Source of the DNA: CALFCX01 sp041650595
GTDB taxonomy: Bacteria; Margulisbacteria; WOR-1; JAKLHX01
Assembly: GCA_041650595.1 (NCBI GenBank)
Contig: JBAZKW010000009.1
Coordinates: 1 to 64,000, forward strand
Length of the DNA: 64,000 nucleotides
Reading direction: 5' to 3'
The notes beneath the pieces were generated by a model. That model searched no databases. It was not told the DNA's origin and worked only from the letters and a program-made list of their open reading frames with translations. The translations under genes were made by a program, and so were the position numbers. Positions 50,336 through 58,955 of this stretch are shown here, one piece after another (the first letter of the stretch is position 1; every line of letters begins with the position of its first letter).

Positions 50336-50809
50336 ATGATAAAAGACGTTGTCGGGATCTCTGTAGCCGCTTTAATATGCCTTCTTGCCGGGGTCATAGG
50401 TTCCGTTTTTACTTATCCGGCGATACCGGTATGGTATGCTGCTTTGAACAAGCCTTTTTTTAATCCTCCGAACTGGATCTTTGGGCCTGTTTGGACGGCC
50501 CTGTACATAATGATGGGGGCTTCGGTATATCTGATATGGAATAAGCGCAAAGAAGGCATTGAGGCGACCAAAGGTCTTGTAGTATTTGCAGGACAACTTT
50601 TCTTAAATATAATATGGTCAGTGGTCTTTTTCGGATACAAAGATCTTTTCTTCGGTTTGTTGATCATTATTTTTCTGTGGGCGTTGATCTTGATCTGTAT
50701 GGTACAGTTTGGCAAGCTGTCAAGGAATGCAATGCTTTTACTTGTGCCATATATCGTTTGGGTAAGCTTTGCGGCGATTCTCAATGCGGCCTTTTGGCTG
50801 ATGAATTAA
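50336..50809 (+). CDS. tspO: TspO/MBR-family tryptophan-rich sensory protein
   Basis: A 157-residue membrane protein with five helices. WYAALNKPFFNPPNWIFGPVWTALYIMMG is the porphyrin/cholesterol-binding family signature in helix 1 to 2, LNIIWSVVFFGYKDLFFGL helix 3 to 4. TspO proteins bind tetrapyrroles and act in stress responses. The ATG at 50336 follows GGAGGAAAG; the frame is open 72 bases upstream but without family similarity. The end is 6 bases from the convergent YkgJ-like gene. Confidence 0.95.
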   Translation: MIKDVVGISVAALICLLAGVIGSVFTYPAIPVWYAALNKPFFNPPNWIFGPVWTALYIMMGASVYLIWNKRKEGIEATKGLVVFAGQLFLNIIWSVVFFGYKDLFFGLLIIIFLWALILICMVQFGKLSRNAMLLLVPYIVWVSFAAILNAAFWLMN

Positions 50810-50815
50810 GTTGTG

Positions 50816-51226
50816 CTATCTTAATTTTGCGCTGTATCCGCAATCCGGCAGGAATACAGGCTCTTTAAAGTAGCTTATAAGAGGATAGTTTCTGCACACA
50901 TTTGGCCGCCAGGAGTAGTTGCCGCAGGTACCGTCACTTTTTAGATGTTTACACTCAAATACAAAATAATTGTCCTCAAAGTCCACCCATTTTAATTTGA
51001 AATCGAACAGCCATTCTATCCATTTTACGGATATTTTGGCAAAAAGCGGACTTGTGACCTGAGAACGGGTCGCTTTAAGGTATATTTGCCGGCAGCATTG
51101 CCCGCATTTGAGGCAATGTCCTTTTAACCCGTATCTGGTCTTAAATATATAATTTTTTGCGAAGTTGGTAAGTATATTATCAGCAAGCACTGCCGTCATG
51201 AGGAGTCTCTTAATGACTTTTGCCAT
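50816..51226 (-). CDS. YkgJ-family Cys-cluster protein
   Basis: A 136-residue protein with CLKCGQCCRQIYL at about 38-50 and CGNYSWRPNVCRNYP at about 105-119, the pattern of UPF0153/YkgJ proteins thought to bind zinc or an iron-sulfur cluster. Function unknown. The ATG at 51226 follows TATAAT (51238-51233) by 6 bases with no ribosome site, suggesting a leaderless mRNA; an in-frame ATG 27 bases upstream would place the promoter inside the gene. Confidence 0.82.
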   Translation of the reverse strand: MAKVIKRLLMTAVLADNILTNFAKNYIFKTRYGLKGHCLKCGQCCRQIYLKATRSQVTSPLFAKISVKWIEWLFDFKLKWVDFEDNYFVFECKHLKSDGTCGNYSWRPNVCRNYPLISYFKEPVFLPDCGYSAKLR

Positions 51227-51254
51227 ATTTAAATTATACACGGCAGACTGCATC

Positions 51255-51281
51255 TTGACATCACTTGGTAAATGTTATAAT
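51255..51281 (+). promoter_or_regulatory. Promoter of the MORN-repeat-like gene
   Basis: TTGACA (51255-51260) and TATAAT (51276-51281) are 15 bases apart, shorter than ideal. The start follows 22 bases later, after TAGGAACGG. Confidence 0.5.
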
Positions 51282-51303
51282 CTCGCATAATAGGAACGGA
51301 ATA

Positions 51304-52008
51304 ATGCTTTTTAGAACAACTCTATATACTTTTTGCTTATTTTTTATGTTCGTATCCGTGTCTTTCGGATACAATGTAAAAACTTATTATCCGGACGGTG
51401 CCATTAAGTCAGCCACTGATTATCAGGACGGTATAAAATACGGGACCGAAGAAGAATACTATCCGGGCGGCCAGCTTCAATCTTCAACACATTTCCGTGC
51501 GGGTTCCAGGCACGGGGTAAGAAAGACGTATTATAGTGACGGGACTCCCATGTCAGAAACCTATTATTCTTTTAATGCGCAGGATGGCCCCGCCAAGCAG
51601 TACTACGAGAACGGCAAGTTGAGATCAGAAGTGAATTATAAGGTGGACATAAAAAACGGGCCGGCTACGGCATATTATGAGAGTGGCAATAAATGGTCCG
51701 AGTTCTATTACGAGAATGATGTCAAGAACGGTTTGTGCAAGACCTATTACGAGAACGGGAATATACAGTCGGAGACGCCTTATATAAATGATCTCCGTGA
51801 AGGGCTTGCCAGAGAATATTATCAGAACGGAAATATCATGTCGGAGGCAAATTATGTCGGTGATCTCAAGGACGGCTCTGCCAAAGAGTATTATGAAAAC
51901 GGCAACATTATGAACGAATATACTTATGACAGAGGCATACCGGTCGGGGTTATCAAGAGGTACAATAAAAGTGGCTGGTTAATGTTCACGGAAAAAGCGG
52001 AGCCGTAG
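51304..52008 (+). CDS. Secreted MORN/YwqK-type repeat protein
   Basis: A 234-residue protein with a signal peptide (FLFFMFVSVSFGYN region) and about nine tandem copies of a 23-residue unit with the pattern YYENGxxxSExxYxxDxxxG (for example YYENGKLRSEVNYKVD and YYENGNIQSETPYIND). Units of this kind occur in MORN-like and YwqK-family proteins, which form extended beta ribbons and bind proteins or lipids. Location outside the inner membrane is likely; function unknown. The start at 51304 has TAGGAACGG upstream; the frame is open 39 bases earlier. Confidence 0.85.
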   Translation: MLFRTTLYTFCLFFMFVSVSFGYNVKTYYPDGAIKSATDYQDGIKYGTEEEYYPGGQLQSSTHFRAGSRHGVRKTYYSDGTPMSETYYSFNAQDGPAKQYYENGKLRSEVNYKVDIKNGPATAYYESGNKWSEFYYENDVKNGLCKTYYENGNIQSETPYINDLREGLAREYYQNGNIMSEANYVGDLKDGSAKEYYENGNIMNEYTYDRGIPVGVIKRYNKSGWLMFTEKAEP

Positions 52009-52011
52009 ACG

Positions 52012-53370
52012 TTATCTTCTTTTTTCCATAGGGACGTATTTTTTCAGCGGAGAGACATTTTTGTAGGCAGGCCTTATTATCCTCTTTGAGATCATCAGCT
52101 CTTCTATCCTGTGTGCCATCCATCCTGATATCCTGGCCATGGCGAACAGCGGTGTGTAAAGGTCCTCGCTTATTCCGAGGCAGTCATAAACGAACCCGGA
52201 GAAAAAGTCGACATTGGGAGCTATGATTTTGCCGGTGCCTTTTAGGTCGTAAAAGGCCTGCGGCACAATCTCTTCCAAGTTCAAATATAAGGCCAGCTCG
52301 TTCTCTTTTGTTTTTTCCTTTGCCAGCTTTATTGCGAATTCTCTAAGGATCACAGCCCTCGGGTCGGATCTTGTGTATACGGCATGTCCGAAACCGTATA
52401 TTTTTCCGCTTTTATCGCCGGCCTCCTGATTGAGCAGCTTGTTCACGTAAGAGCGTATCTCATCTTTATTGTTCCAGTTTTTTACGTTTTTCTTTATATC
52501 GGCCATCATGTCCATTACGCTTTTGTTGGCGCCGCCGTGAAGAGGTCCTTTGAGAGATGCGACCCCGGCAGCTATTGCCGAATAGGAATCAGTCCCGCTG
52601 GAAGAAGTGACCCTTGTCGCGAATGTTGAGTTATTTCCTCCGCCGTGGTCCGCATGCAGTATCAGAAGGACATCAAGCACCTGGGCCTCGGTTTTGGTAT
52701 ATGAATGGTCTTTTCTAAGCATGTAAAAGAAGTTTTCCGCCGTGGTCAAGGCATCGTTGGGCGGCTGAATGAACAGCGGCTCGCCGTGAAATTTGTACAT
52801 GATCGCGTGATAGGCATGAACTATTATCACAGGGAACTTTGCAACTAGAGAAATAGCCTGTTGGATCTGATTGTCGATCGCAAGATCATCGGCTTTCGGG
52901 TCCGTACTATAAAGCGCCAGTACGGCGCGGGCCAGGCTGTTCATTATATTCCTTGACCTGAAGTTAAGGATTATGTCTCTGGTAAAGTTTTCTGGGAGAT
53001 GCCTTTCAGCTGAAAATATATCCAAAAAATCCTTGAATTCCCTCTTTTTTGGAAGCTCTCCAAACAGCAGAAGGTAGGCCACTTCTTCAAAACCGAACCG
53101 GTCCTCTTGCTGGATGCCTTCAACAATATCCCTGACATTTCTGCCTCTATATTCAAGCCGTCCCTCTACAGGCACAAGATCCTCATCAACTTTTTCATAT
53201 CCGATGACGGACGATACTCTGGTAAGTCCGACAAGAACGCCGCTTCCGTCCTCATTGCGAAGCCCGCGTTTTACATTGTATTTTTTGAAAAGGTCCGGAC
53301 TGATAAAATTATTTGCCGCACATTTTTCGTGCAGCTTTAATATCAAATCGTCTTTTTTTGTCGTTTCCAT
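52012..53370 (-). CDS. gltA: Citrate synthase
   Basis: A 452-residue enzyme that joins acetyl-CoA and oxaloacetate to citrate. Family marks are GRLEYRGRNVRDI, the catalytic-side His in LILHADHGGGNNSTF, GPLHGGANKSVMDM and GFGHAVYTRSDPR; the C-terminal VNVDFFSG-like Asp motif reads NVDFFSGFVYD. A 2-methylcitrate or homocitrate-type role is not excluded. The start has no ribosome site; a second ATG at 53388 is possible. No aconitase or isocitrate dehydrogenase genes are nearby. Confidence 0.94.
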   Translation of the reverse strand: METTKKDDLILKLHEKCAANNFISPDLFKKYNVKRGLRNEDGSGVLVGLTRVSSVIGYEKVDEDLVPVEGRLEYRGRNVRDIVEGIQQEDRFGFEEVAYLLLFGELPKKREFKDFLDIFSAERHLPENFTRDIILNFRSRNIMNSLARAVLALYSTDPKADDLAIDNQIQQAISLVAKFPVIIVHAYHAIMYKFHGEPLFIQPPNDALTTAENFFYMLRKDHSYTKTEAQVLDVLLILHADHGGGNNSTFATRVTSSSGTDSYSAIAAGVASLKGPLHGGANKSVMDMMADIKKNVKNWNNKDEIRSYVNKLLNQEAGDKSGKIYGFGHAVYTRSDPRAVILREFAIKLAKEKTKENELALYLNLEEIVPQAFYDLKGTGKIIAPNVDFFSGFVYDCLGISEDLYTPLFAMARISGWMAHRIEELMISKRIIRPAYKNVSPLKKYVPMEKRR

Positions 53371-53453
53371 AACAGTTAAATTTATCATAGCATAAATCGA
53401 AATCAGAGGAAAGTAGAATGATCTGGCGGTATGTAAATTATCGATCGGGGAGG

Positions 53454-53783
53454 CTATTTCCAGTCCGGCGGATCATTTCCCAGATCGGGTGGTTTAAATT
53501 GGTCCAGTTTAAATATTCTCATGGCCATCCGCCATAATATATCTGTTACGGATTGTTCATTATCTGCTTCTGTCTGTTGCGCTTCTTCCGGGGATATTTT
53601 GCCGTCCCCGTTCTCGTCATATGTGTCGAATGCCGTGTAATTGCCTTCTGGAAAGGCGGTATTATATTCTTCTAATGAAATATAGCCGTCAGCATTACCA
53701 TCTATATCATCAAATTGCTGTTCTTGATCAGTTGTGTAAGTTGTGGTACCTGTAGTACCTGTGGTAGCTGTAGTCTCTGCCAT
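53454..53783 (-). CDS. Two EF-hand calcium-binding protein
   Basis: A 109-residue protein with two EF-hand loops: DIDGNADGYISLEE (about 26-39) and DENGDGKISPEE (about 56-67), each with Asp at positions 1, 3 and 5 or the near equivalent, and Glu at 12. The first 18 residues are almost all Thr, Ala and Gly (TTATTGTTGTTTYTT). No signal peptide or membrane segment is seen, so it appears cytosolic. GGAGGACATTT precedes the start. Bacterial calmodulin-like proteins of this size are rare; the role is unknown. Confidence 0.84.
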   Translation of the reverse strand: MAETTATTGTTGTTTYTTDQEQQFDDIDGNADGYISLEEYNTAFPEGNYTAFDTYDENGDGKISPEEAQQTEADNEQSVTDILWRMAMRIFKLDQFKPPDLGNDPPDWK

Positions 53784-53853
53784 AAATGTCCTCCGATATT
53801 AATCCGCTCTATATACTAGTCGTAGTGCAGGCTCAAAAACTTGCATGATTTTG

Positions 53854-53895
53854 CCAAAAAAACCCCGCACTTTCTTTGAGATAGAAAGTGCGGGG
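53854..53895 (-). terminator. Terminator of the bactofilin-like gene
   Basis: CCCCGCACTTTCT (53863-53875) pairs with AGAAAGTGCGGGG (53883-53895), 13 bp perfect, followed on the minus strand by seven T. Confidence 0.92.
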
Positions 53896-53922
53896 CTAAT
53901 AATTACCGGGAAATTGAAGAGA

Positions 53923-54789
53923 CTAACCTTCTCCCAGTCTGCTCATCCAGCTGGCTCCAATCGCCATCGTGCCGACCACGGCGTTGACAAGACATCCGAT
54001 AACGGGTACGAGTCCTATCAATGTGAGAAGGATAATGCCCCAGATTATCTCAGTGACCATAGGTTGGTTATATCTCCTCAGGCTGGCAAGCAGTTTTTTG
54101 CCCAAAACCTGGCTTGCGGCTATATAGCCCAGAGCGAGAGCTATGCCGTAAACAACAAATTGAAGTATTACAAGGGGGATCCCGATGATACTTACCACTA
54201 ATAGAAGCGTTATGGGGAGAATAAGCACTACCCATAAAAGCCCCCACAGGAAGGCTTTTAACGGCGCCTTTTCTATAGATACGGCTATCCATCCGACCCT
54301 TTTAGGGAATAAAAAGCCGGCGGCCATACCTATGGCGAGTATTCCCAAAAATGTAAGCAGGCTTGCGAATAATTGAGCCAGTATCAAAGCGGAAGGGGCA
54401 ACTTTTGAACTTAAATCGGTCGCTGAAGACAGTATTTGCGGCATAAGGACCTCCTTCATCTGCCCGGTGACTTTTGCCTCCGGGGCTTTTTTTATTTTTC
54501 CGCCTATTGAAACTACATTGCCGTGTACCCTGGCGGTTGGGCCCAGAACCACGGAGCCGCCTATAGCCACGGCATCTTCGGCAATTTCGCCCGCCACTCC
54601 TACTGAACCGCCTATAGACACGGCGGATTTTACCAGGGTGTTTTCGGGCACCATAACATTTTCCCCGATCTTTACAACTTCAGACAGGCAGATGTTGTAA
54701 TTGCCGGGAAGTGCCGGTGCTGCAAAAGACTGGACAGCTAAAAGTGCGGACAGTACCAGCGCAGACATAAAAAGTTTTTTGAGATTCAT
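53923..54789 (-). CDS. Bactofilin-like beta-helix/membrane protein
   Basis: A 288-residue protein with a signal peptide (ending QSFAAP), then a short beta-helix-like stretch of 'V-x-G-x-V' turns (SVGVAGEIAEDAVAIGGSVV, ARVHGNVVSIGG; about 50-105) as in bactofilins and polymer-forming surface proteins, and then four membrane helices (135-265) like DUF8173. Unlike true bactofilins the beta-helix would be outside the inner membrane. Its own terminator follows. GGAGGATC precedes the start. Confidence 0.75.
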   Translation of the reverse strand: MNLKKLFMSALVLSALLAVQSFAAPALPGNYNICLSEVVKIGENVMVPENTLVKSAVSIGGSVGVAGEIAEDAVAIGGSVVLGPTARVHGNVVSIGGKIKKAPEAKVTGQMKEVLMPQILSSATDLSSKVAPSALILAQLFASLLTFLGILAIGMAAGFLFPKRVGWIAVSIEKAPLKAFLWGLLWVVLILPITLLLVVSIIGIPLVILQFVVYGIALALGYIAASQVLGKKLLASLRRYNQPMVTEIIWGIILLTLIGLVPVIGCLVNAVVGTMAIGASWMSRLGEG

Positions 54790-54877
54790 CCGATCCTCCT
54801 TTCCTTCTTATTTGCTCCTCGCGTGTATATTTGGCGGGAGATCGACCGGAAAATATTTTACAACAGGCGCCCGTAAT

Positions 54878-54906
54878 TTGCAAGGATATTTTTTGTATGT
54901 TAAAAT
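54878..54906 (+). promoter_or_regulatory. Promoter of the EF-G-like gene
   Basis: TTGCAA (54878-54883) and TAAAAT (54901-54906) are 17 bases apart. The start codon is 34 bases downstream, after CAAGGAGAAAC. Confidence 0.6.
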
Positions 54907-54939
54907 CTTTGCAGCCAAAATGTTTCAAGGAGAAACCTT

Positions 54940-57021
54940 ATGAAACAATATCCGACCGGCAGAATAAAGAACGTTGCGTTGATAGGCCACTCCGGTTCCG
55001 GCAAAACCTCGCTTTCAGAAACCATGCTTTTTAACTCCAAGGTGATAAACCGCATCGGTTCGGTTAATGAAGGCAACACTGTTTCCGACTTTGACCCTGA
55101 AGAGATAAAGAGAAAGACGAGCGTAAGGACATCCGTCATGACCTTTGAATACAAGGAATATAAGATAAATCTTGTCGATACTCCGGGATTCGCGGACTTT
55201 GCGGGCGAGGCGGTTTCGGGATTGTATGCGGCAGATTGCGCGATATTTACGGCCTGTGCGGTTTCAGGCCTGGGCGTGGGAGCGCAGGATATGTGGCGCC
55301 TGGCGGACGAAGATAATCTGCCGCGCATAATTTTTATCAACAGGATGGACAAGGAAAGAGCGGATTTTTATGCGGTTTTTAACCTTCTTCGGGAAACTTT
55401 CGGCAAGGATGTGATCCCCGTACATATACCTATAGGCAAAGAAGCCGGATTTTCCGGGGTAGTGGATGTGTTGACCAAAAAAGCCTATAGATTTGATAAC
55501 GGAGAAGCCGTTGAGATCCCTGTTCCCGACGACTTGAAAGATACGATGGACAAATATAGGGATATGCTTATCGAAGAAGTGGTCGAGATAGACGAAAAAC
55601 TGCTCGAAAAATACATGGGCGACCAGGAAATCTCCGATGCCGAAGTGGCGGAAGCATTCCAAAAATCCGTAGACCACAAGCAGATATTTCCGGTGCTATG
55701 CGGTAGTGCCGTAAAAAATATAGGAGTAAGCCTGCTTGAAGAAGCGATGGAACACTGGCTGCCGGGAGCGGACGAGCGTGTTTTGAAAGGCCTTGACGGG
55801 ACGGAAAGGCTGCCTGCCGCATCGGACCCCTTTTCAGGATATGTTTTTATGACTGCCGTAGAGCCGCATGTCGGGGAGCTTTCTTATGTGCGGATATTTT
55901 CGGGGACGCTCAATCATTCCAGCTCGGTGCTCAACTCATCCAAAAATGCGCAAGAAAGGGTGGGGCAGATATTCTTTATGAGGGGCAAGAACAGGGAAGA
56001 GACAAGCTTAGGGATAGCGGGCGACATTGTCGCATTGCCCAAGCTCAGGAACACCGGAACAGGGGATACTCTCTGCGATGCGGGCAAATCCATAGTATAT
56101 GAAAAAGCTAAATATCCAGAACCCATGCTTTCGATATCGGTAAAGCCGAAATCGAAGGCTGATCAGGAAAAAATGGGTACGGCCCTCAATGCTTTGATGC
56201 ACGAAGATCCGACATTTTTTGTAAGCCATAATACCGAGACAAAAGAGACCATTATCTCCGGGCTGGGAGATGTCCATCTGGATGTTATGCTGGAGCGGCA
56301 GAAAAGGCGGTTTGGTGTCGAAATAGAAGCCGGCGCGCCCAGGATCGCGTATAGAGAGGCAATAAAAGGCAGGACAAAAGCCCAGGGGAAATACAAGAAA
56401 CAATCCGGCGGACGGGGACAGTACGGTGACTGCTGGCTTGATATAGAGCCTTTGCCTCGGGGGAAAGGTTTTCAATTTACGGATAAGATCGTCGGGGGGG
56501 TGATCCCGAAAAATTACATACCCGCCGTTGAAAAGGGAGTCCGCGAGGCGATGGCGGGCGGAGTGATCGCAGGCTATCCTGTGATGGACGTAAAAGTTAC
56601 TCTTGTAGACGGTTCTTATCATGAGGTTGATTCTTCCGATCTTGCTTTTAAGATCGCCGGTTCGATGGGATTTAAGAAAGCGTTTGCCGAGGCAAAACCC
56701 GTGATACTTGAACCTATAATGACGATGGAAATAAACGTGCCGGATGACTGCGTAGGGGACATCGTGTCCGATCTTAACAAAAAAAGAGGCAAGATACTCG
56801 GTATGGAGCAGAACGTGGCCAAGACACAAATTGTTAAAACGCTGGTTCCAAGCTCAGAAACGGCAAAGTACGCGTCCGATCTGCGTTCCATAAGCCGCGG
56901 AAGAGGGCATTTTACCGCGAAGTTTTCACATTATGAAGAAGCCCCTGCCAAGACGCAGACAGAACTCGTTAACCGCTATGAGCAGCTCAAAGCTGCCGGG
57001 CAGCTTCAAGAAAGAACATAA
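54940..57021 (+). CDS. Elongation factor G-like GTPase (EF-G2 type)
   Basis: A 693-residue translational GTPase with the full EF-G domain set (G, II, III, IV, V). Its G1 is GHSGSGKTS where main EF-G has AHxDxGKTT, and the switch II is DTPGFADF where the usual catalytic His (DTPGHVDF) is Phe. G4 is NRMD in place of NKMD. These changes match a side branch of EF-G found alongside the main fusA; its exact job (recycling, stress or slow GTPase) is unclear. The gene is not in an rpsL-rpsG-tuf setting, which also argues against it being the main factor. The lipoprotein gene downstream begins 11 bases after its stop. Confidence 0.9.
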   Translation: MKQYPTGRIKNVALIGHSGSGKTSLSETMLFNSKVINRIGSVNEGNTVSDFDPEEIKRKTSVRTSVMTFEYKEYKINLVDTPGFADFAGEAVSGLYAADCAIFTACAVSGLGVGAQDMWRLADEDNLPRIIFINRMDKERADFYAVFNLLRETFGKDVIPVHIPIGKEAGFSGVVDVLTKKAYRFDNGEAVEIPVPDDLKDTMDKYRDMLIEEVVEIDEKLLEKYMGDQEISDAEVAEAFQKSVDHKQIFPVLCGSAVKNIGVSLLEEAMEHWLPGADERVLKGLDGTERLPAASDPFSGYVFMTAVEPHVGELSYVRIFSGTLNHSSSVLNSSKNAQERVGQIFFMRGKNREETSLGIAGDIVALPKLRNTGTGDTLCDAGKSIVYEKAKYPEPMLSISVKPKSKADQEKMGTALNALMHEDPTFFVSHNTETKETIISGLGDVHLDVMLERQKRRFGVEIEAGAPRIAYREAIKGRTKAQGKYKKQSGGRGQYGDCWLDIEPLPRGKGFQFTDKIVGGVIPKNYIPAVEKGVREAMAGGVIAGYPVMDVKVTLVDGSYHEVDSSDLAFKIAGSMGFKKAFAEAKPVILEPIMTMEINVPDDCVGDIVSDLNKKRGKILGMEQNVAKTQIVKTLVPSSETAKYASDLRSISRGRGHFTAKFSHYEEAPAKTQTELVNRYEQLKAAGQLQERT

Positions 57022-57032
57022 AGAAGTAAAAA

Positions 57033-58922
57033 GTGAAGAGAATCAAAAGATACATTGCCTTTTTCTTGCTGTTGGTTGTGTCAGTTGGAGCAATAGGTTG
57101 CGGCGGAGAAGATGGCCCCTCACAAACAGCCACGGTGACGGGTACTGTCGCTGATACCGCGTTGAATCCTATATCCGGAGCTTCTGTTGTAGTAGGGTCT
57201 GTTTCTTCTTCTACCGGTTCAGACGGCACTTATATTCTGGAAAGGGTCACCAGCGGCCTGCAGAACTTTTCCGTTTCCGCACCGGGATATTTGTCCGTAT
57301 CCAAAACAATAGATGTAACTCCTATGGCCACAACTTATGTTCCAAAAACTATCCTGGAACAAAAGGACAGCAAATCTACCGATATCGGGTCCGGCGGCGG
57401 TGAAGTGGCCAATTCTGACGGATCCGTCAAATTAAGCATACCGGCAGAAGCTCTGTCTTCAGATCTTTCTATTGTCATCACCAACTGCAGTCTACTGTCT
57501 GCGCCTTTGCCTGTACCTGACGGGTATAAGCTGGTTTCTCTTGTGTACATAAGCCCGACTGGGACTGTCTTGGCAAAACCTGCGACATTGACTATATCTG
57601 CTCCGTCGGAAACTCCCGTATCTTTTTACTGGTTTGACTCTTCCGCTTCGGCTTGGCAGTCCCTAGGGGAAGGTACAGTATCTACCGATACCGTATCTGT
57701 TTCTATAAGCAATTTCGGATGGATAGCCGCGGTCGTCCCGGTATCGGTAGGAAATATTTCGGGCAGAGTAATTACTTCAGGAGGTGCGGGAATAGCCGGT
57801 GCTGATGTCCGCACCCCGTCAAGTCTTGCAGTGACGGATTCATCAGGAAATTATACTTTATCAAATCTTCCTGTGGGTACTGTGTCGGTGACTGCTTCCA
57901 AGATCGGTTATATCGACAACTCTGTCAGTGTTGTAGTTCAGGCAGGCGAAACGGAAACTGCCGACAACATCACTCTTTCGCCTGTTTCTTCGAACGGTTC
58001 GGTGGCAGGAAAAATAATGCCGGCTTCGGGTTCCGGGGTCATTGCCGGCGCCAGGGTGGTGGCTCAGGGTAAAACCTCATATAGCGATTCAAACGGTGAC
58101 TATGTTATTTCAGAACTTTCTGCGGGAACGGTGACCGTCAGCGTTTATGCTTACGGTTATGTCAACCAGGATGCAAGCGTTACAATAACGACCGGACATG
58201 CTACTTCTCAGAATTTTAGTTTATCTGCGGTGTCAGTTGCGGATTTCAGCGATGGTTTCGAATCGGAAAGCGGATGGAGCGCCGCCGGTCTTTGGAACAG
58301 GATACAGAACATAACTCTATCAAACAATACTCTTGCTCCCTACTATGTCACTTTCTCATCAGGCGATGACGGGTCATTGCCTGCGGCTCATGGAGGAAGT
58401 TATTCATATTGGTTCGGCGATTCTGCAACGGGAAGCTTTATCGGTGAGCAGCGATCTATCCCCCCCGACACAGAATTGTCAGGAGGGACATCCGCATTTC
58501 TTGCCACCACAAAAGGAGACCTGATCTCTCCGAGCATAAACCTTGTGGGTTATTCGACCGTAACACTCACTTTTTGGACCTGGTGGGAAGTAGAAGCAAG
58601 AGACCCTTCCACTTTTGATCAGATGAAAGTCAATCTTTCAGATGACGACGGGACCAACTGGACAATGCTTCTTAAGATAAATCCGGAATTCACCAATCCT
58701 GAAGATGTCTCAAAACCGTATTCCTCCGGCGGATTTTTTACTCCTGGAGTATGGGTCAAACATCAATATGATCTAACCTCTTATGCCGGAAAAACGATCA
58801 AACTTGCTTTCAGCTTTGATGCGATGGACCTTCAATCTAACGGTTTCCGAGGATGGTTCATAGACGATGTTTCCATATCAAAGGATGCGATATCGGCATC
58901 ATCAAGCAGAAAACTTTTTTAA
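57033..58922 (+). CDS. Large lipoprotein with carboxypeptidase-regulatory-like repeats
   Basis: A 629-residue secreted protein. The signal ends in VGAIGCGGED, so the mature end is a lipidated Cys. Three beta-sandwich domains of the carboxypeptidase-regulatory type follow: ATVTGTVADTALNPISGASV (about 30-105), NISGRVITSGGAGIAGADV (about 240-320) and SVAGKIMPASGSGVIAGARV (about 323-400). Between the first two is a ZU5-like block (GGEVANSDGSVKLSIPAEA). The end (about 405-620) resembles MAM-like carbohydrate- or protein-binding domains (WFIDDVSIS). It starts with GTG at 57033 after only a weak ribosome site. A role in attachment or polymer binding at the cell surface is plausible. Confidence 0.8.
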   Translation: MKRIKRYIAFFLLLVVSVGAIGCGGEDGPSQTATVTGTVADTALNPISGASVVVGSVSSSTGSDGTYILERVTSGLQNFSVSAPGYLSVSKTIDVTPMATTYVPKTILEQKDSKSTDIGSGGGEVANSDGSVKLSIPAEALSSDLSIVITNCSLLSAPLPVPDGYKLVSLVYISPTGTVLAKPATLTISAPSETPVSFYWFDSSASAWQSLGEGTVSTDTVSVSISNFGWIAAVVPVSVGNISGRVITSGGAGIAGADVRTPSSLAVTDSSGNYTLSNLPVGTVSVTASKIGYIDNSVSVVVQAGETETADNITLSPVSSNGSVAGKIMPASGSGVIAGARVVAQGKTSYSDSNGDYVISELSAGTVTVSVYAYGYVNQDASVTITTGHATSQNFSLSAVSVADFSDGFESESGWSAAGLWNRIQNITLSNNTLAPYYVTFSSGDDGSLPAAHGGSYSYWFGDSATGSFIGEQRSIPPDTELSGGTSAFLATTKGDLISPSINLVGYSTVTLTFWTWWEVEARDPSTFDQMKVNLSDDDGTNWTMLLKINPEFTNPEDVSKPYSSGGFFTPGVWVKHQYDLTSYAGKTIKLAFSFDAMDLQSNGFRGWFIDDVSISKDAISASSSRKLF

Positions 58923-58955
58923 CAGGCGTGATATAATTTTTTTGGAGGGTTACAT

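Noticed and set aside
56008..56829. A 273-residue minus-strand frame
   Set aside because: Fully antisense to the EF-G-like gene; no recognisable domain.
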